Positions 55,097-63,887 of a stretch of DNA of 64,000 nt are shown here, in pieces; positions within the stretch are counted from its first letter, which is position 1; each line of letters begins with the position of its first letter. The position numbers and the translations under genes are program-made. This DNA is from Bifidobacterium oedipodis. Its GTDB lineage: Bacteria; Actinomycetota; Actinomycetes; Actinomycetales; Bifidobacteriaceae. Location: the NCBI RefSeq assembly GCF_012932425.1, contig NZ_JAAIII010000007.1:154298-218297 (forward strand). Direction: 5' to 3'. The notes below the pieces were generated by a model. That model ran no database searches. It saw only the letters and a list, made by a program, of their open reading frames with translations, and was not told the DNA's origin.

Positions 55097-57030
55097 GCAA
55101 TCTTAACAGTCAGCTTCGCAGCAGCATCCTTTTTCTCCTGTGCGTCAGTGAGACGGAGGTATGCTTGGTATTCATCTTCGAGCTTGTACATCTCGTCGAC
55201 GAACTTGGTGGCGGAGGCCTTCGTGTAGCCTTCCTTCACCAGCTTCGCAACATCGAAGGACTTGCTCGTAAAGCTCAGATTATACTGATAAATCTGAGAA
55301 CCTAGCTTATCTTGATTATTCTCGACCCAGTTAGCAAGGATTTCGCTTCCGTCTGCAATCAGAGAAACCTTTTTGCCAGCTGCATCGTAATAATATCCAT
55401 CAAACAAGTTAGCGCGCAAAGTTTTGTCGGCGTTAGTCCAGAAGGTGAATGTGTAACCAGCGCGGGTCGGCGTCTCGACAACATCCTGCCAACGCTGAGA
55501 ATCAGTCTTCGTGGCATAGATACCGTTGTTGCCATTTGAGAAAGAGCCACCATTTCCATTGACGAAAATGGATGCGGCAGAATCCCACTTAGCGTATACA
55601 GCCGTAGAAGCAGTTAGCTTGGTAACAACTGCGCCGTCGGCAACAGATTGCCAAGCGACAACCTTGCGAGATGTATAAGTACCATGATCTTTATCGGCAG
55701 CGGTCTGGAAGTAGTCTTCGACACCGGTCGGCTGCGAGATTGCGTTACCAGTGGTCACATAATCGAGAGCCTTGCCAGTCTTCGGCGTTACACGACCAGC
55801 AGCTTCACCAACAATAGGCAAAGACCAACCCTGCTCCTTGTAGTTGTAATAATAGACAACAGCAGCCACATTCTTGGTGTCCCAGCCAGCGTGAACTTCC
55901 AGGAATCGATGTTCCGTATCGGCAGCAGGCTGCTGGGAAACAGGGACATTGAAGTCCACCTTATTACCGGCAGCATCATACCAGCCAGTAAACACTGCAT
56001 TCTTCACAGCAGGATCAGCCGGCTGCTCAGCCTTGTCGTCGGCAGCGAGATACTCGCCGGACACCTGATCCCCATCGGTGTTGAACACATCGGAGCCAGC
56101 AACATCATTGGTCGGATCAACCTTCGTTCCATTCGGCTTGCCAAAGTCGTAGTTGACGGTCCAAGATTTGTCTGAAGCGGCAGTAGCTGCTGTCAGAATC
56201 AAATCAGCACCTTCACCATTATTCGATGGGTTGTATGCGACATTTGCATCAGAATCAATTGGAGCAGAGAAGTCGTAGGAGTTGCCGGAGGCATCCAGCC
56301 AAGTGCCAGCAGGAGCGCGATAGGCCGGGAACGGCTTGCCATCCAATGTATACAGGGTTGCATCATCTGTGGTGTTATCCGGAACATCGAAGAACACCTG
56401 AGAAGCATTATTCTGATTTTCTTCAGAAGAATACACGCGGAACACAGGGTACAAAATCGTGTCCGAATTTAGCGCTTCCCCAGTGTATAAATCCTCGGCA
56501 TCCTTGTCATCAGTCAGCTTCCAGCCTGCGAATACCTCGCCAGCAGGAGCGGTGGGTTCAGTTACCGCAGCGTAATCAGCGGCGGTAACACCAGAACCCT
56601 TTGCGATTTCAATCGTTTTGTCAGCTCCGCCAAAGCTTGCGCCTTTGAACGTAACATTAACAGCGTCAGCATACTGGGCATAAAGCTTGGTGTCACCCTT
56701 AACCGCAAAACCGGGCTTAGCAACATTCTTGCCTGCCAAGTCATAAGAGTATCCAGTCAGCACTTTACCGTCATTGAGAGCACTGTATGGATTAGCGACC
56801 TTACTTAAATCGAAGGTCTGGCCGTACACGTAATTGAAACCGTACTGCTTCACAGCCTTCCAAGGTTGATCCTTGCGGTAAACAGCAACACCGAAATACT
56901 GATCATTCTCATTCGGTGTAAGATCACTTGCCGCGTTGGCCGTGGCTGCGGCGACGCCCATGGTCGCGATCATCGCGACCGAGGCGAGGCCCGCGAGCGG
57001 CGCGCGCCATGCATTCTTGTTTCCAGTCAT
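54625..57030 (-). CDS. Secreted InlB-like/DUF5648 repeat protein, paralogue 6
   Basis: 801 aa, signal peptide to ATANA as in paralogue 4. The tail (from about 663) and a central block with FTGWYDAAGNK are nearly identical to paralogue 4. The N-terminal third, the stretch after the central block and the helical spacer differ and use noticeably more AT-rich codons (for example around 55280-55660 and 56160-56640). This mosaic implies gene conversion or replacement of inner segments between fixed ends. It is head-to-head with the AlbA_2 gene region leading to paralogue 7. Confidence 0.85.
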   Translation of the reverse strand: MTGNKNAWRAPLAGLASVAMIATMGVAAATANAASDLTPNENDQYFGVAVYRKDQPWKAVKQYGFNYVYGQTFDLSKVANPYSALNDGKVLTGYSYDLAGKNVAKPGFAVKGDTKLYAQYADAVNVTFKGASFGGADKTIEIAKGSGVTAADYAAVTEPTAPAGEVFAGWKLTDDKDAEDLYTGEALNSDTILYPVFRVYSSEENQNNASQVFFDVPDNTTDDATLYTLDGKPFPAYRAPAGTWLDASGNSYDFSAPIDSDANVAYNPSNNGEGADLILTAATAASDKSWTVNYDFGKPNGTKVDPTNDVAGSDVFNTDGDQVSGEYLAADDKAEQPADPAVKNAVFTGWYDAAGNKVDFNVPVSQQPAADTEHRFLEVHAGWDTKNVAAVVYYYNYKEQGWSLPIVGEAAGRVTPKTGKALDYVTTGNAISQPTGVEDYFQTAADKDHGTYTSRKVVAWQSVADGAVVTKLTASTAVYAKWDSAASIFVNGNGGSFSNGNNGIYATKTDSQRWQDVVETPTRAGYTFTFWTNADKTLRANLFDGYYYDAAGKKVSLIADGSEILANWVENNQDKLGSQIYQYNLSFTSKSFDVAKLVKEGYTKASATKFVDEMYKLEDEYQAYLRLTDAQEKKDAAAKLTVKIAAAEKLLVRQDAAEVPAGTEPVYRAYNPYMKVGSTHLFTTDEQEYKAAKDAGWIGEGIAFYTTTSKDAQKVYRLYNKYDGSHHYTTDKAERDNLLEVGWTDEGVAWYAASDAPDSVYRAYNKYNGEHLFTLDADEMKNIVSVGWIDEGVAFKATAAE

Positions 57031-57160
57031 ATTCCTGGAACCTTTCTTCTAGGGACAGGAGACCGGGGCAGGTGAGGTCGTGGGTCCATCTTGGTTCTTG
57101 GCGGTCGTGGCATTCGTTATCCTGCCCAGACTTTGCTTGGTCTCGATACTGGGTATTGGG

Positions 57161-57232
57161 ACATTCGAGGACATTCGAGGACATTCGAGGACATTCGAGG
57201 ACATTCGAGGACATTCGAGGACATTCGAGGAC
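57161..57232. repeat. 10-bp tandem repeat, seven units
   Basis: ACATTCGAGG starts at 57161 and repeats every 10 bp to 57230, followed by AC. All seven units are identical. The run ends about 50 bp before the AlbA_2 start codon, and it is about 130 bp upstream of paralogue 6 on the other side. The 10-bp period places every unit on the same face of the DNA helix. Confidence 0.95.
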
Positions 57233-57280
57233 ACGGTAGACTGTTAGGTGTTCCGTGTGTCTAGTCATCGGGGAGGGGAC

Positions 57281-58705
57281 ATGTCACCAGAGGAGTTCGA
57301 GGGGATCCTGGCGTCTGGCGAGTCCTCCTGCGTGGAGTTCAAACGCTGCGGGGGTCTTCCCGAGGATGATGTCTATGAAACGGTTTGCTCATTCGGCAAC
57401 CGGTATGGCGGCAATATTTTTCTTGGTGTGTTGAACGACGGCACCGTCGAGGGGGTGAACCCGAAAAGGGTTGATGAGATTCAACGCAATCTGGTTAATA
57501 GGGTGTGTAACCCCAATCAGTTCGATCCGAGTCCCATGGTCGAGACGGAGGTTTTGACGAAGGACGGGCTGGCCGTGATCAGGGTGTGGGTTCCTATGTC
57601 GGCATCCGTCATCCGGTTCAAGGGCGTGGCCTATGACAGGGCGTTCGATGTGGACAGGAAGGTCACGGGCGATTATCTGCTGTCCCAGCTGTATATGCGC
57701 AAGCAGAACTACTATTACGAGCAGAAGGTCTTTCCTTCCCTGACTTTGGATGATTTTCGCGTTGATTTGATTGAACGGTGCCGTCGCATGGCCGTGGCAA
57801 GACGCCCGGATCACCCGTGGAGGGATTTGACTGCCGAGGAATTGCTGAGAAGCGCGAACCTGTGGGGCGTCGACATTTCGGACAAGACCTCCGGATACCG
57901 GCTTGCCTCGGTACTCCTGTTGGGCAAGGATTCGGTTATCGGTTCCCTGTGCCCCGCGTACCGCACGGATGCGATCGTCAGGAGGATTGATCTCGACAGG
58001 TATGACGACCGTCTGCTGACGAAGACGAATCTGGTGGAGTCGTACGATTTGTTGACGGGGTTCGCCCGGCGTCAGCTTCCCGACAGTTTTTACCTTGAGA
58101 ACGATCAGTCGGTAAGCCCGCGCGACATCATCGTGCGAGAGCTCATCGCGAACCTCCTTATCCATAGGGAGTACTCAAGCCCGATGCCGGGCATGCTCGT
58201 CATCGGAAACGATGGCATCCGCACGGAAAACGCGTCCAGGTCCTTTTACGAGGGCAGGCTGGACCCGGACAACTTCAATCCCATGTCGAAGAACCCCATA
58301 ATCGCCGGCTTCTTCACCGAAATAGGGCTCGCGGACGAACTCGGAAGCGGCATGCGCAACCTGTACAAATACTCGCGGAAATACACGGGCCAGGAACCGG
58401 AATTCAGCGATGGGGACGTGTTCAGAGCGTTCGTGCCGGTGGAGTTCACGGACGGATCCGCCACGGCCCCGCAGGAGCAGCCTCGGCCGAATATCCGGAA
58501 CAAGCATCCTGAGGGCATGGCGGTCGATGACGCCATTGCATGGTTGCTTGACGCGAATGGGACCGTGACCTCGAAAACTGTGGCCGAACTTGCGCACGTC
58601 ACGCCGCGTACGGCCAACCGTCACCTTGTCGCCATGACGTCCCGAGGAATCCTGGTCGCGGTCAAGAAAGGACGATTCATCATATACGAAAGGTCCACAG
58701 ACTGA
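57281..58705 (+). CDS. AlbA_2/RecG-like ATP-binding protein
   Basis: About 474 aa from ATG 57281, which has GGGGAGGGG four bases upstream; the in-frame upstream start at 57248 lacks a site. The N-terminal AlbA_2 domain shows SGESSCVEFKRCGG and NRYGGNIFLGVLNDGTVEGV. The middle has RELIANLLIHREYSSP and the later LADELGSGMRNLYKYS, as in RecG-like HATPase_c_4 proteins. The C-terminus has a winged-helix pattern (VTSKTVAELAHVTPRTANRHLVAM). It probably binds DNA and regulates transcription or phage response; the exact role is unknown. A 10-bp tandem repeat sits in its upstream region. It belongs to the same family as the protein at 818-2281 but is not closely similar. Confidence 0.78.
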   Translation: MSPEEFEGILASGESSCVEFKRCGGLPEDDVYETVCSFGNRYGGNIFLGVLNDGTVEGVNPKRVDEIQRNLVNRVCNPNQFDPSPMVETEVLTKDGLAVIRVWVPMSASVIRFKGVAYDRAFDVDRKVTGDYLLSQLYMRKQNYYYEQKVFPSLTLDDFRVDLIERCRRMAVARRPDHPWRDLTAEELLRSANLWGVDISDKTSGYRLASVLLLGKDSVIGSLCPAYRTDAIVRRIDLDRYDDRLLTKTNLVESYDLLTGFARRQLPDSFYLENDQSVSPRDIIVRELIANLLIHREYSSPMPGMLVIGNDGIRTENASRSFYEGRLDPDNFNPMSKNPIIAGFFTEIGLADELGSGMRNLYKYSRKYTGQEPEFSDGDVFRAFVPVEFTDGSATAPQEQPRPNIRNKHPEGMAVDDAIAWLLDANGTVTSKTVAELAHVTPRTANRHLVAMTSRGILVAVKKGRFIIYERSTD

Positions 58706-58916
58706 CGTCTCGCCCAGCATGAGCCTCCTAAATGCCAAGGTGCTGTCCGACGATTCATCCCCGGCGATGCGGCTTACTCGTAAGATTCTCTTTTCGCGCG
58801 GGACTAATGCCCCTAATGTTGGGCGTTCGGAATGCGGTCATCATATGGCGTATTCCATGGGCAAACACCTGTCTAGCATGAGATATGCGTTCTGTGAGAA
58901 TGATGGATAGTGTCTC

Positions 58917-59145
58917 TTATCCGAGGTCGAAGTTGGAGGCGAGGACGTCCTAAGATTGAGGTGTGGTGCATGTTGTCGCGCTGTAGGGGGCAGCAGATCA
59001 AGTGTGAACATGCAGCGTGGGTAGCCTCTCGCTGTTTGGAGAACGGCTAGCATACTCGCCTTCGATGTTTATGACGACCTGTTTGTACGTGTATTGGTCG
59101 TTCTTGCACATGACGAGTCGCATTTGAGCTTCCGCTTCTGACCCA
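58917..59145 (-). pseudogene. Remnant of a DUF4143 ATPase C-terminus
   Basis: Three minus-strand pieces line up with the end of the intact DUF4143 ATPase at 39371-40615. CKNDQYTYKQVVINIE matches its RRDDQYAYIQVSMSVE, GYPRCMFTLDLLPPTA matches GYPRYLFTLDPLPLQR, and DVLASNFDLG-stop matches its final DFLAADGDLDLG-stop. Two frameshifts separate the pieces and the rest of the gene is gone. The surrounding ~200 bp show no other gene. Confidence 0.75.
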
Positions 59146-59278
59146 TGCTTACTAGGGAATTCCCCGTCGGCGACGCGAGAACAATCCTTGGGGAAAGCAG
59201 CTCTTGGGATAGGCCGTCCACTCGAAATCCCTAGGCAGATCTTCGTTCCTGTGGCCCTAGAAGAAAGGTTCCAGGAAT

Positions 59279-61567
59279 ATGACTGGAAACAAGAATGCAT
59301 GGCGCGCGCCGCTCGCGGGCCTCGCCTCGGTCGCGATGATCGCGACCATGGGCGTCGCCGCAAGCACCGCCAACGCGGCTGGAGACGTGCCCGCCTACGA
59401 TTTCACGGTGACGTTCAACGCCGGCAGTGAAGGCACTGTTAGCGGCAAGGAAACATATTCGGAAAAGGCAAGTGTGGCAGCCCCCAATGGCAAACTTGCT
59501 TATGACGCGTCCAGCTATGCTCTCGCATCGGTTGTCGCCACTCCGAATAATGCGTCTAAGGATGTTGTGTTTACTGGCTGGTATACGGCTCCGCAGGGCG
59601 GCGAAAAGTTCGACCCGTCCACGTTCCTGAACAAGGACGTGACCCTGTATGCGCATTACGCACTGCCTGATGACGTTGTGACCGTCAACTTCAACGGCGG
59701 CGAAGCTGACTATCCTTACACCGGCTCCAATGTCATCAAGGTGTCCAAGGCAGACAACAAGATCGCCAAGTGGGAGCTGCCCACTGATCGTCCTGATAAC
59801 CAGAAGGCATTGACGGGCTGGGAGACTGTGAGCCCGACGAGCCCGACTGAGGTTGCGGTGTCCGATGACCAGCTTACCTCCAATCTCAAGGCCGTCTTCC
59901 CGAGCAATGGTAATTCCGATCCCGTTACTCTGGATCTGGACCCGGTGACTGCGAAAGCGGTTACTGTGGAGTTCGACATTGCAGGCAACGGATATGACCC
60001 GGCTGCTGGAGATTCCCGTGTGGATGTGAAGGTTGGTGATTCCATCGAACTGGCGACAGGCTTCGCTTCCTACGATAATAAGCTCCAGAAGCGTGCGACC
60101 GCATGGCAGGATCAGTCTGGCGATACCCTCGAAAGCAAGTTGGACGTGGATGAAGCCAAGGCTGCGGAGTTGACGGCAAAGGGTGAGAGCCGTTGGAACG
60201 TCAACGGTACCAAGTTCCAAGCTGCTTTCGTTGCCACTTACTACACCGAGATTAATGATGTTGACGTACCGTTTGGTGAGGAGCTTGTGGACAGTGGTTC
60301 CAAGGCCAAGCTCGAAGCCGCTCCGGAACGCAACAGCGACTACTCGTTCGCCTACTACACTAAGGGCGTCAATGAGAACTCTGGCAAACACAGCTACAGC
60401 ACTGTGAAGTTCGACGAGGCCCTGCGCGGCAACGTCAACCTTGCCGCCCAGTGGAGCACCGCCAAGGCCGTGGTGAAGTTCAACTACAACTACGCAGGCA
60501 AGATTGATGAGAAGTACTACGCCTCCGGCGACACCTTCACTCTGCCGACCGCAACTCGTGACGGCTGGACCCTGCTCGGCTGGTACGTTGCCACTGGCAC
60601 CCCATCCAATCCTTTCCAAAGCAATGGCGGTTCTGAGTTCTTTTATTCCAAGAACACCATTGGTAGCCGTCCCGCCAATGTGAACCTGAACAATGGCACA
60701 CATACGATTGAATATTTCGATCAGTTCAAGCTGCCCGCGAATGCTAAGCTGCGCATCAACGACAATGGTAACCTTGAGTGGCTTGACACCAAGGTTGCAG
60801 ACGGATATGACAACGACGGCAACGCGAAATACAAGTCCGAGTGGAAGAACATCTACAACGAGGTGTTCGCCGCTTGGAAGCGTGCAGGTGCCGACGAGTT
60901 GAACAACCTCATCAACCAGGCCCCGATTCAGAACGAGAACGGTACCGCCATCACCGAGAACAAGGACTTCACCAACTGGTCCGAGTATGTTGAAGTGATG
61001 AACGAGATCGAGGCCGACAAGGCCGCCCTCGAGAACAAGGGCGAGCTGTCCAACGAAGAAGCCGCCAAGCTGGCCGAACGTGTTCAGGCTGCTCAGGATA
61101 AGCTTGTTCAGACTGCTCCGGTGAAGGTGTACCGTCTGTACAACAAGTGGAACGGCGATCACGTGTACACCACGAGCCAGGACGAGTCCTCCGCCCTGTC
61201 CAAGCTCGGCTGGAAGGCCGAGGGTGTGCAGTTCAATGTCACCACGGTGAAGTTCGGCAACGCGAAGGCCGTGTACCGCCTGTACAACCCGTACAATGGC
61301 GAGCATCTGCTGACCGCCGACAAGACGGAGGCCGCTGGCCTGGCCGAGGCGGGCTGGGTGTTCGACAAGGACGGCAGCCTGACCGATGAGGACGGCAACC
61401 CGGTGTACTTCTACGCCCCGCAGGGCGCGACGACCGGCGTGACCCGTCTGTTCAACCCGTACGAGACGGTGGGCACCCACCTGTACACCACGAGCTCCGA
61501 CGAGATCGCCAAGAACGTCAAGCTCGGCTGGATCCAGGAGAACGTCCTGTTCAACGTCGTCAAGTGA
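59279..61567 (+). CDS. Secreted InlB-like/DUF5648 repeat protein, paralogue 7
   Basis: 762 aa, signal peptide identical to paralogues 1 and 2 (ending ASTANA). The middle has FTGWYTAPQGG near 100, LTGWETVS near 180 and LLGWYVATGT near 438, and shares several segments with paralogues 1 and 2 (for example the TENKDFTNW stretch before the helical spacer). The DUF5648-like tail begins near 615 and is nearly the same as in paralogue 2. This gene, 1 and 2 form one sub-group and are joined by near-identical ends. It is convergent with paralogue 8. Confidence 0.85.
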   Translation: MTGNKNAWRAPLAGLASVAMIATMGVAASTANAAGDVPAYDFTVTFNAGSEGTVSGKETYSEKASVAAPNGKLAYDASSYALASVVATPNNASKDVVFTGWYTAPQGGEKFDPSTFLNKDVTLYAHYALPDDVVTVNFNGGEADYPYTGSNVIKVSKADNKIAKWELPTDRPDNQKALTGWETVSPTSPTEVAVSDDQLTSNLKAVFPSNGNSDPVTLDLDPVTAKAVTVEFDIAGNGYDPAAGDSRVDVKVGDSIELATGFASYDNKLQKRATAWQDQSGDTLESKLDVDEAKAAELTAKGESRWNVNGTKFQAAFVATYYTEINDVDVPFGEELVDSGSKAKLEAAPERNSDYSFAYYTKGVNENSGKHSYSTVKFDEALRGNVNLAAQWSTAKAVVKFNYNYAGKIDEKYYASGDTFTLPTATRDGWTLLGWYVATGTPSNPFQSNGGSEFFYSKNTIGSRPANVNLNNGTHTIEYFDQFKLPANAKLRINDNGNLEWLDTKVADGYDNDGNAKYKSEWKNIYNEVFAAWKRAGADELNNLINQAPIQNENGTAITENKDFTNWSEYVEVMNEIEADKAALENKGELSNEEAAKLAERVQAAQDKLVQTAPVKVYRLYNKWNGDHVYTTSQDESSALSKLGWKAEGVQFNVTTVKFGNAKAVYRLYNPYNGEHLLTADKTEAAGLAEAGWVFDKDGSLTDEDGNPVYFYAPQGATTGVTRLFNPYETVGTHLYTTSSDEIAKNVKLGWIQENVLFNVVK

Positions 61568-61609
61568 GCAAACCCCAATAGGGAATCTCTCCTAGACTGA
61601 CTGACCAAT

Positions 61610-61663
61610 AAGGAACGGTGCCAGTCCAATCCCACACGTGGATTGGACTGGCACCGTTCCTTT
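61610..61663. terminator. Bidirectional terminator after paralogue 7
   Basis: 23-bp perfect arms AAGGAACGGTGCCAGTCCAATCC and its complement around CACACGT. Confidence 0.9.
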
Positions 61664-61677
61664 GCGTTAAACGAGAG

Positions 61678-61721
61678 TGCCGGGGTGCCTGCATCCTTCA
61701 AAGGACACTGGAACCCCGGCA
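61678..61721 (-). terminator. Terminator of paralogue 8
   Basis: TGCCGGGGT / ACCCCGGCA arms with an inner TCCTT/AAGGA pairing, about 35 bp after the minus-strand stop. Confidence 0.65.
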
Positions 61722-61756
61722 TTCTTGTCTATGGGCGATGAGCAGTCAGGTTATGC

Positions 61757-63841
61757 TCAGTTGACCTTGAATGCGGCCTCGCCGTTGAAGTCCCACTTCC
61801 ATCCGAGCTTGACCAGGGACTCGGCCTCGGACTTGTCGGAGGTGTACAGGTGGGCAGCCGCGCCGGTCTCGTACGGGTTATACAGACGGTACAGGTCGTC
61901 GGAACCGTTGGCCAGCGTGTAGAACTTCAGGCCCTCGTCGGTCCAACCGATCTTCTCAAGATCCTTGGCCTCGTCGGCACGCACCAGCAGATGCTCGCCC
62001 GTGTACTTGTTGTACGCGCTGTGCACCGCCTCGTTCAATCCGTTGTCGAAGCCAGTGGCGCGGAACTTGGCACCCTCATAGGTCCAGCCAAGGGTCACCA
62101 GATCGGCGGCCTCGGAGTTGTCGGTGGTGTAGTAGTGACCGCCGTTGTACTGGTTGTACAGACGATACACAGTCACGTTATCCTTCTCCACCAGCTTGCC
62201 CTGGGCGGCGAGCACGGCCTTCACGGCCTCATCCTTCTTGGACGCATCCTTCAGATTGCCCTGCCCATCGAAGTACTTGTCGTACACCTTCTTATAGGCC
62301 TTGAAGGAGTCTGCAGTGAAGACGTTCTCGTTCAGGACCTTGGAGGCCTGATCGTAGTCCACGTCAGCCGGATTCTGCCACATGGCGTACAGGGTACCGC
62401 CAGCATAATCCTTGACCGAGTCAGCGTCGGACAGGTCAATGGCCTTGTCCTCATCCTTGTCCGTGTCATTATCCGACCAGCCCAGGAAGGTATAGCCCTG
62501 ACGCACCGGGGCATCAACCGTATAGGTGCCGTCCTCGTTGGACTCAACCTCGGTAATCGCGCCATCCTGCCAATTCTCGTCGAACGTAATCTTGGAAGCG
62601 GCCTTCTTGGTAGCCTCGCCGAATACAGCATACAGAGTCTTGTCCGCAGTCACGTTCGCAGACCATGCGTATTCCTTATCGGCACGGTTATCGGCGTTAG
62701 CGCTGCCATCAGCGGACTCGGTCCAGTACAGGAATGAACGACCCTGATCGGTGTTGTCCACAGGAGCTTCAGGCTGGGCGACCGGATTGTTCACCACGAC
62801 GTTATCGTAGCCGTAATCGGTTTCGGCGACAACGGTGCCATCAAGCTTCTGGGAAGCCGGGAACTTGAAGGTGATCTTGGCAGTCTGGGCTTCCTTGGCG
62901 TACTTCGCATACAGGGTCACATCCTTGTCGGTGCCCTTGGAGAAATCGAACGAAGTCAACTCGTTGTCGGTGACCTTACCGTCGTTGTTCGCGTCGGCCC
63001 ATGTATTCCAACCCACAAACTTCAGGTCGCCATTGGTCGGAGCCTTGTCATCGTCATACTTCGGAGCCTCGAACGCGGTGCTCTCCACGACCTTCACGGT
63101 CTGAGGAGTGGCCGGCGTGCCATCGGTGCCGCCGTTGAGATCAAAGGTAACTGTGCGGTTCGGGCCGTAAATCGGATACAGCTTAACGTCCTTGGTGGTG
63201 TCCAGCGTGGACAGATCAAGTGCGGTGGTGGCGGCGCGGCTGGTATTCCAGCCACGAATCGCATCGGCACCATCGGCAAGCTTGCCAACCTGCCAGTCAG
63301 CCAGCTTGTCACCCTTTACGACTTGGAATTGGGTACCGGTGGCGGCACCTTCGAATTCGATTGTGCTCAGGTTGCCCGAGATATAGTAGCGACCGGTCAG
63401 ATCAAGGTCGCCAGTTACCTTTGCATCACCGGCGACGGCGCGTCCGCCGACCTGCCAAGTCAGGAAGTGACGGTTCGCCGGCTCCGCCGGATTGGCAATC
63501 AGATCAGCCACGGCAGTCTTCGCCTCGACGTTCTCGATTGTGGCCTTGGATGCCTTTGCGGGGTCAGTGCTGTTCAGCGTGACCTCAACATCAGTAGTGT
63601 CATCGGTCTTCTTTTCGAAGTCGTTATTCGCATCCAGCTGGCGGAGCTTGTTGACCAAGGCAGTGCCCAGCTTCGCGCCAGACTGCTTGCTCACGTCAAG
63701 GGTAACAGTGTACTTTCCAGCCTTCTCGGCCGGCACGAACGCCGCGTTCGCGGTGCTTGCCGCGACACCCATCGTCGCGATCATCGCGACCGAGGCGAGG
63801 CCCGCGAGCGGCGCGCGCCAAACATTCTTGTTTCCAGTCAT
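61757..63841 (-). CDS. Secreted InlB-like/DUF5648 repeat protein, paralogue 8
   Basis: 694 aa, the most divergent paralogue apart from its N-terminus. Signal peptide MTGNKNVWR... ends ASTANA, and the leader lacks the AT, as in 3 and 5. The middle has LTWQVGGRAV near 128, FVGWNTWADAN near 276, LYWTESADG near 370 and FLGWSDND near 462. A helical spacer leads to a third tail type from about 555 (VYRLYNQYNGGHYYTT, VHSAYNKYTGEHLLVR and LYRLYNPYETGAAAH) ending FKVN. It runs into the cut IS30-type gene at the window edge. Confidence 0.82.
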   Translation of the reverse strand: MTGNKNVWRAPLAGLASVAMIATMGVAASTANAAFVPAEKAGKYTVTLDVSKQSGAKLGTALVNKLRQLDANNDFEKKTDDTTDVEVTLNSTDPAKASKATIENVEAKTAVADLIANPAEPANRHFLTWQVGGRAVAGDAKVTGDLDLTGRYYISGNLSTIEFEGAATGTQFQVVKGDKLADWQVGKLADGADAIRGWNTSRAATTALDLSTLDTTKDVKLYPIYGPNRTVTFDLNGGTDGTPATPQTVKVVESTAFEAPKYDDDKAPTNGDLKFVGWNTWADANNDGKVTDNELTSFDFSKGTDKDVTLYAKYAKEAQTAKITFKFPASQKLDGTVVAETDYGYDNVVVNNPVAQPEAPVDNTDQGRSFLYWTESADGSANADNRADKEYAWSANVTADKTLYAVFGEATKKAASKITFDENWQDGAITEVESNEDGTYTVDAPVRQGYTFLGWSDNDTDKDEDKAIDLSDADSVKDYAGGTLYAMWQNPADVDYDQASKVLNENVFTADSFKAYKKVYDKYFDGQGNLKDASKKDEAVKAVLAAQGKLVEKDNVTVYRLYNQYNGGHYYTTDNSEAADLVTLGWTYEGAKFRATGFDNGLNEAVHSAYNKYTGEHLLVRADEAKDLEKIGWTDEGLKFYTLANGSDDLYRLYNPYETGAAAHLYTSDKSEAESLVKLGWKWDFNGEAAFKVN

Positions 63842-63887
63842 CCTGGAACCTTTCTTCTAGGGCGAAGGTTATTGAGAACTTGAATTT

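Noticed and set aside
57161..57232. CRISPR or coding repeat
   Set aside because: Units are only 10 bp with no spacers, and the frames through them lack ribosome-binding sites.
33425..63841. Shufflon or invertase-driven phase-variation cassette
   Set aside because: No site-specific recombinase gene and no short crossover-site repeat is seen; the conserved arms are long and coding, so homologous recombination is the better explanation.
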